DNA of 6,354 bases from an uncultured Sutterella sp. (lineage in GTDB: Bacteria; Pseudomonadota; Gammaproteobacteria; Burkholderiales; Burkholderiaceae_F), in assembly GCA_902493085.1 (NCBI GenBank), contig CABUOH010000066.1:1-6354 (forward strand), in the 5' to 3' direction. A program made the translations under genes and the position numbers. How positions within the stretch are numbered: the first letter of the stretch is position 1; every line of letters starts with the position of its first letter. Below the pieces are notes generated by a model. That model ran no database searches, had not been told where the DNA came from, and was given only the letters and a program-made list of their open reading frames with translations. Shown here in pieces: positions 5,691-6,354 of the stretch.

Positions 5691-5726
5691 CCAAGAGGCG
5701 GACGTCTTCGGACGTCCGCCTCTTGG
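5691..5726 (+). terminator. Intrinsic terminator of hflK-hflC-DUF2065
   Basis: CCAAGAGGCGGACGTC (5691-5706) and GACGTCCGCCTCTTGG (5711-5726) form a perfect 16-bp stem capped by TTCG closed by a C-G pair, the very stable cUUCGg tetraloop. CCTTTGTTGCGTTT follows, a broken T-rich tail. It lies 55 bases after the DUF2065 stop. It should end the hflKC transcript and insulate purA. Confidence 0.9.
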
Positions 5727-5796
5727 CCTTTGTTGCGTTTGGAGAAGGTGTCTAAGTGCTTTTTCGGATGTCCCTTCGGGAGCGACGCGTGCATTT

Positions 5797-5805
5797 TGCT
5801 AAACT
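5797..5805 (+). promoter_or_regulatory. Possible extended -10 of the purA promoter
   Basis: TGCTAAACT fits an extended -10 (TG, one base, TAAACT) without a good -35 in the expected place. If used, transcription would begin near 5812, just before the first stem of the structured leader. The evidence is weak. Confidence 0.25.
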
Positions 5806-5823
5806 TACGATTCGTGTGAGAGA

Positions 5824-5947
5824 CGACGCTTGACCGGAGGGCTTGAGGCTCCGTCGGGCTGAGCCCGCGTCGCCCCTCTCAATCCATTTCAAGCCCGCAG
5901 TTGCTCCCCTGTTTCTGCGGGTTGCCAATGGGCGGCTCGGGTCCGCC
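5824..5947 (+). promoter_or_regulatory. Structured purA 5' leader (candidate)
   Basis: CGACGC (5824-5829) can pair with GCGTCG (5867-5872), enclosing CGGAG/CTCCG (5835-5839 with 5849-5853) and GGGC/GCCC (5856-5859 with 5863-5866), a three-way-junction shape. Two further hairpins follow: CCCGCAG/CTGCGGG (5894-5900 with 5915-5921) and GGCGG/CCGCC (5931-5935 with 5943-5947). The last is followed by GTCATTTTGTT, which is weakly terminator-like. The direct repeat AGCCCGC (5862-5868, 5892-5898) gives GCGGGTT (5917-5923) two alternative partners. I do not recognise a known purine riboswitch core. Confidence 0.35.
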
Positions 5948-5974
5948 GTCATTTTGTTCATTAAGGGTAATCTC

Positions 5975-6354
5975 ATGGCCAAGAATGTAGTTGTGGTCGG
6001 CGCTCAGTGGGGCGACGAAGGCAAGGGCAAGATCGTTGACTGGCTGACCGAAAAGGTCGCCGGCGTCGTCCGCTTCAACGGCGGTCACAATGCCGGTCAC
6101 ACGCTGGTGATCAACGGCAAGAAGACCATCCTCCGTCTCATCCCGTCCGGCATCATGCACGCCACTTCCGTCTGCTACCTCGGCAACGGCGTCGTCCTCT
6201 CTCCGGAAGCCTTCTTCCGCGAAGTCGACGAACTCAACGCCATCGGCGTGCCCAACGTTGAGAAGCGTTTGCGCGTCTCCGCCAACGCCGCCCTCATCAT
6301 GCCGTACCACGTCGCCCTTGACCATGCCCGCGAAGCCGCTGCCGGCGACAAGAA
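5975..6354 (+). CDS. purA: Adenylosuccinate synthetase, N-terminal part
   Basis: The gene starts at ATG 5975 and runs off the window after 126 full codons, against a family length of about 430. PurA joins IMP and aspartate using GTP to give adenylosuccinate, the first step from IMP to AMP, in the cytosol. The N-terminus carries the signature GAQWGDEGKGKIVDWL (9-24) with the catalytic aspartate D14, and FNGGHNAGHTLVINGKKT (34-51) with the catalytic histidine H42. LIPSGIM (55-61), GNGVVLSP (70-77) and YHVALDHARE (111-120) also match the E. coli enzyme closely. AAGGG (5963-5967) sits 7 bases before the ATG and fixes the start. It is a separate transcription unit from hflKC, since a strong terminator lies between. 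No frameshift or missing residue is seen in the visible part. Confidence 0.96.
   Translation, partial: MAKNVVVVGAQWGDEGKGKIVDWLTEKVAGVVRFNGGHNAGHTLVINGKKTILRLIPSGIMHATSVCYLGNGVVLSPEAFFREVDELNAIGVPNVEKRLRVSANAALIMPYHVALDHAREAAAGDK

Larger units (their letters stand above)
5636..5974 (+). other. Intergenic region before purA: terminator and leader
   Basis: This 339-base gap holds the hflKC-DUF2065 terminator (5691-5726), a possible purA promoter and a GC-rich leader with several stems (5824-5947). I see no gene. A 21-codon frame from 5768 (MSLRERRV...) lacks a well-placed ribosome binding site. Betaproteobacteria often carry hisZ between DUF2065 and purA, and there is no trace of it here. Confidence 0.75.

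Noticed and set aside
5768..5833. 21-codon leader peptide (MSLRERRV...) before purA
   Set aside because: The only purine-rich site (GGAGAAGG) is about 20 bases upstream, too far, and the peptide has no run of regulatory codons.
5824..5872. Purine riboswitch aptamer, because of the three-way junction
   Set aside because: The topology is similar, but the conserved junction sequences and loop-loop contacts of the known purine aptamers are not visible.

Overview
The window is GC-rich, densely coded bacterial DNA. The gene set hflX (3' end), hflK, hflC, a short DUF2065/YjeT gene and purA is the conserved hflX-hflK-hflC...purA neighbourhood of Beta- and Gammaproteobacteria. The HflK start (MPLNDPRWG, then MDDLDRLWKEF) is of the betaproteobacterial type. 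The best guess is a betaproteobacterium of the order Burkholderiales, possibly Sutterellaceae. This is an inference from protein style and gene order, since no rRNA or other taxonomic marker is present.

Layout. Positions 1-219 (+) hold the C-terminal end of a P-loop GTPase, most likely HflX. A bidirectional terminator hairpin (271-316) separates it from a convergent three-gene minus-strand block. In transcription order this block is yjiH (2610-1906), yjiG (1874-1398) and a short-chain L-threonine 3-dehydrogenase (1280-324), with a strong hairpin between yjiG and the dehydrogenase. The block sits between hflX and hflK, which are usually adjacent. A 389-base divergent intergenic region (2611-2999) follows. 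It carries two dyad symmetries, a long nested hairpin and a small hairpin over the hflK ribosome binding site. Then come hflK (3000-4565), hflC (4578-5450) and the DUF2065 gene (5447-5635), which are tightly coupled on the plus strand. They end at a perfect 16-bp hairpin with a TTCG loop (5691-5726). The window closes with the first 126 codons of purA (from 5975), preceded by a structured-looking untranslated leader of up to about 240 bases.

How the genes work together. HflK and HflC form the inner-membrane SPFH (stomatin/prohibitin-like) complex that surrounds and modulates the FtsH protease. HflX is a ribosome-associated GTPase. DUF2065 is a small two-helix membrane protein of unknown role that usually travels with hflC. 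PurA is the first committed enzyme of AMP synthesis from IMP. YjiH and YjiG are paired nucleoside-recognition (Gate-domain) membrane proteins. Their co-orientation with threonine dehydrogenase suggests, but does not prove, a link between small-molecule transport and amino-acid catabolism.

I see no mobile element, CRISPR array, tRNA or rRNA. Most of the window is ordinary core genome. The points most worth a second look are the structured hflK leader, the expanded charged N-terminus of HflK, the inverted cassette that splits hflX from hflK, and the purA leader.
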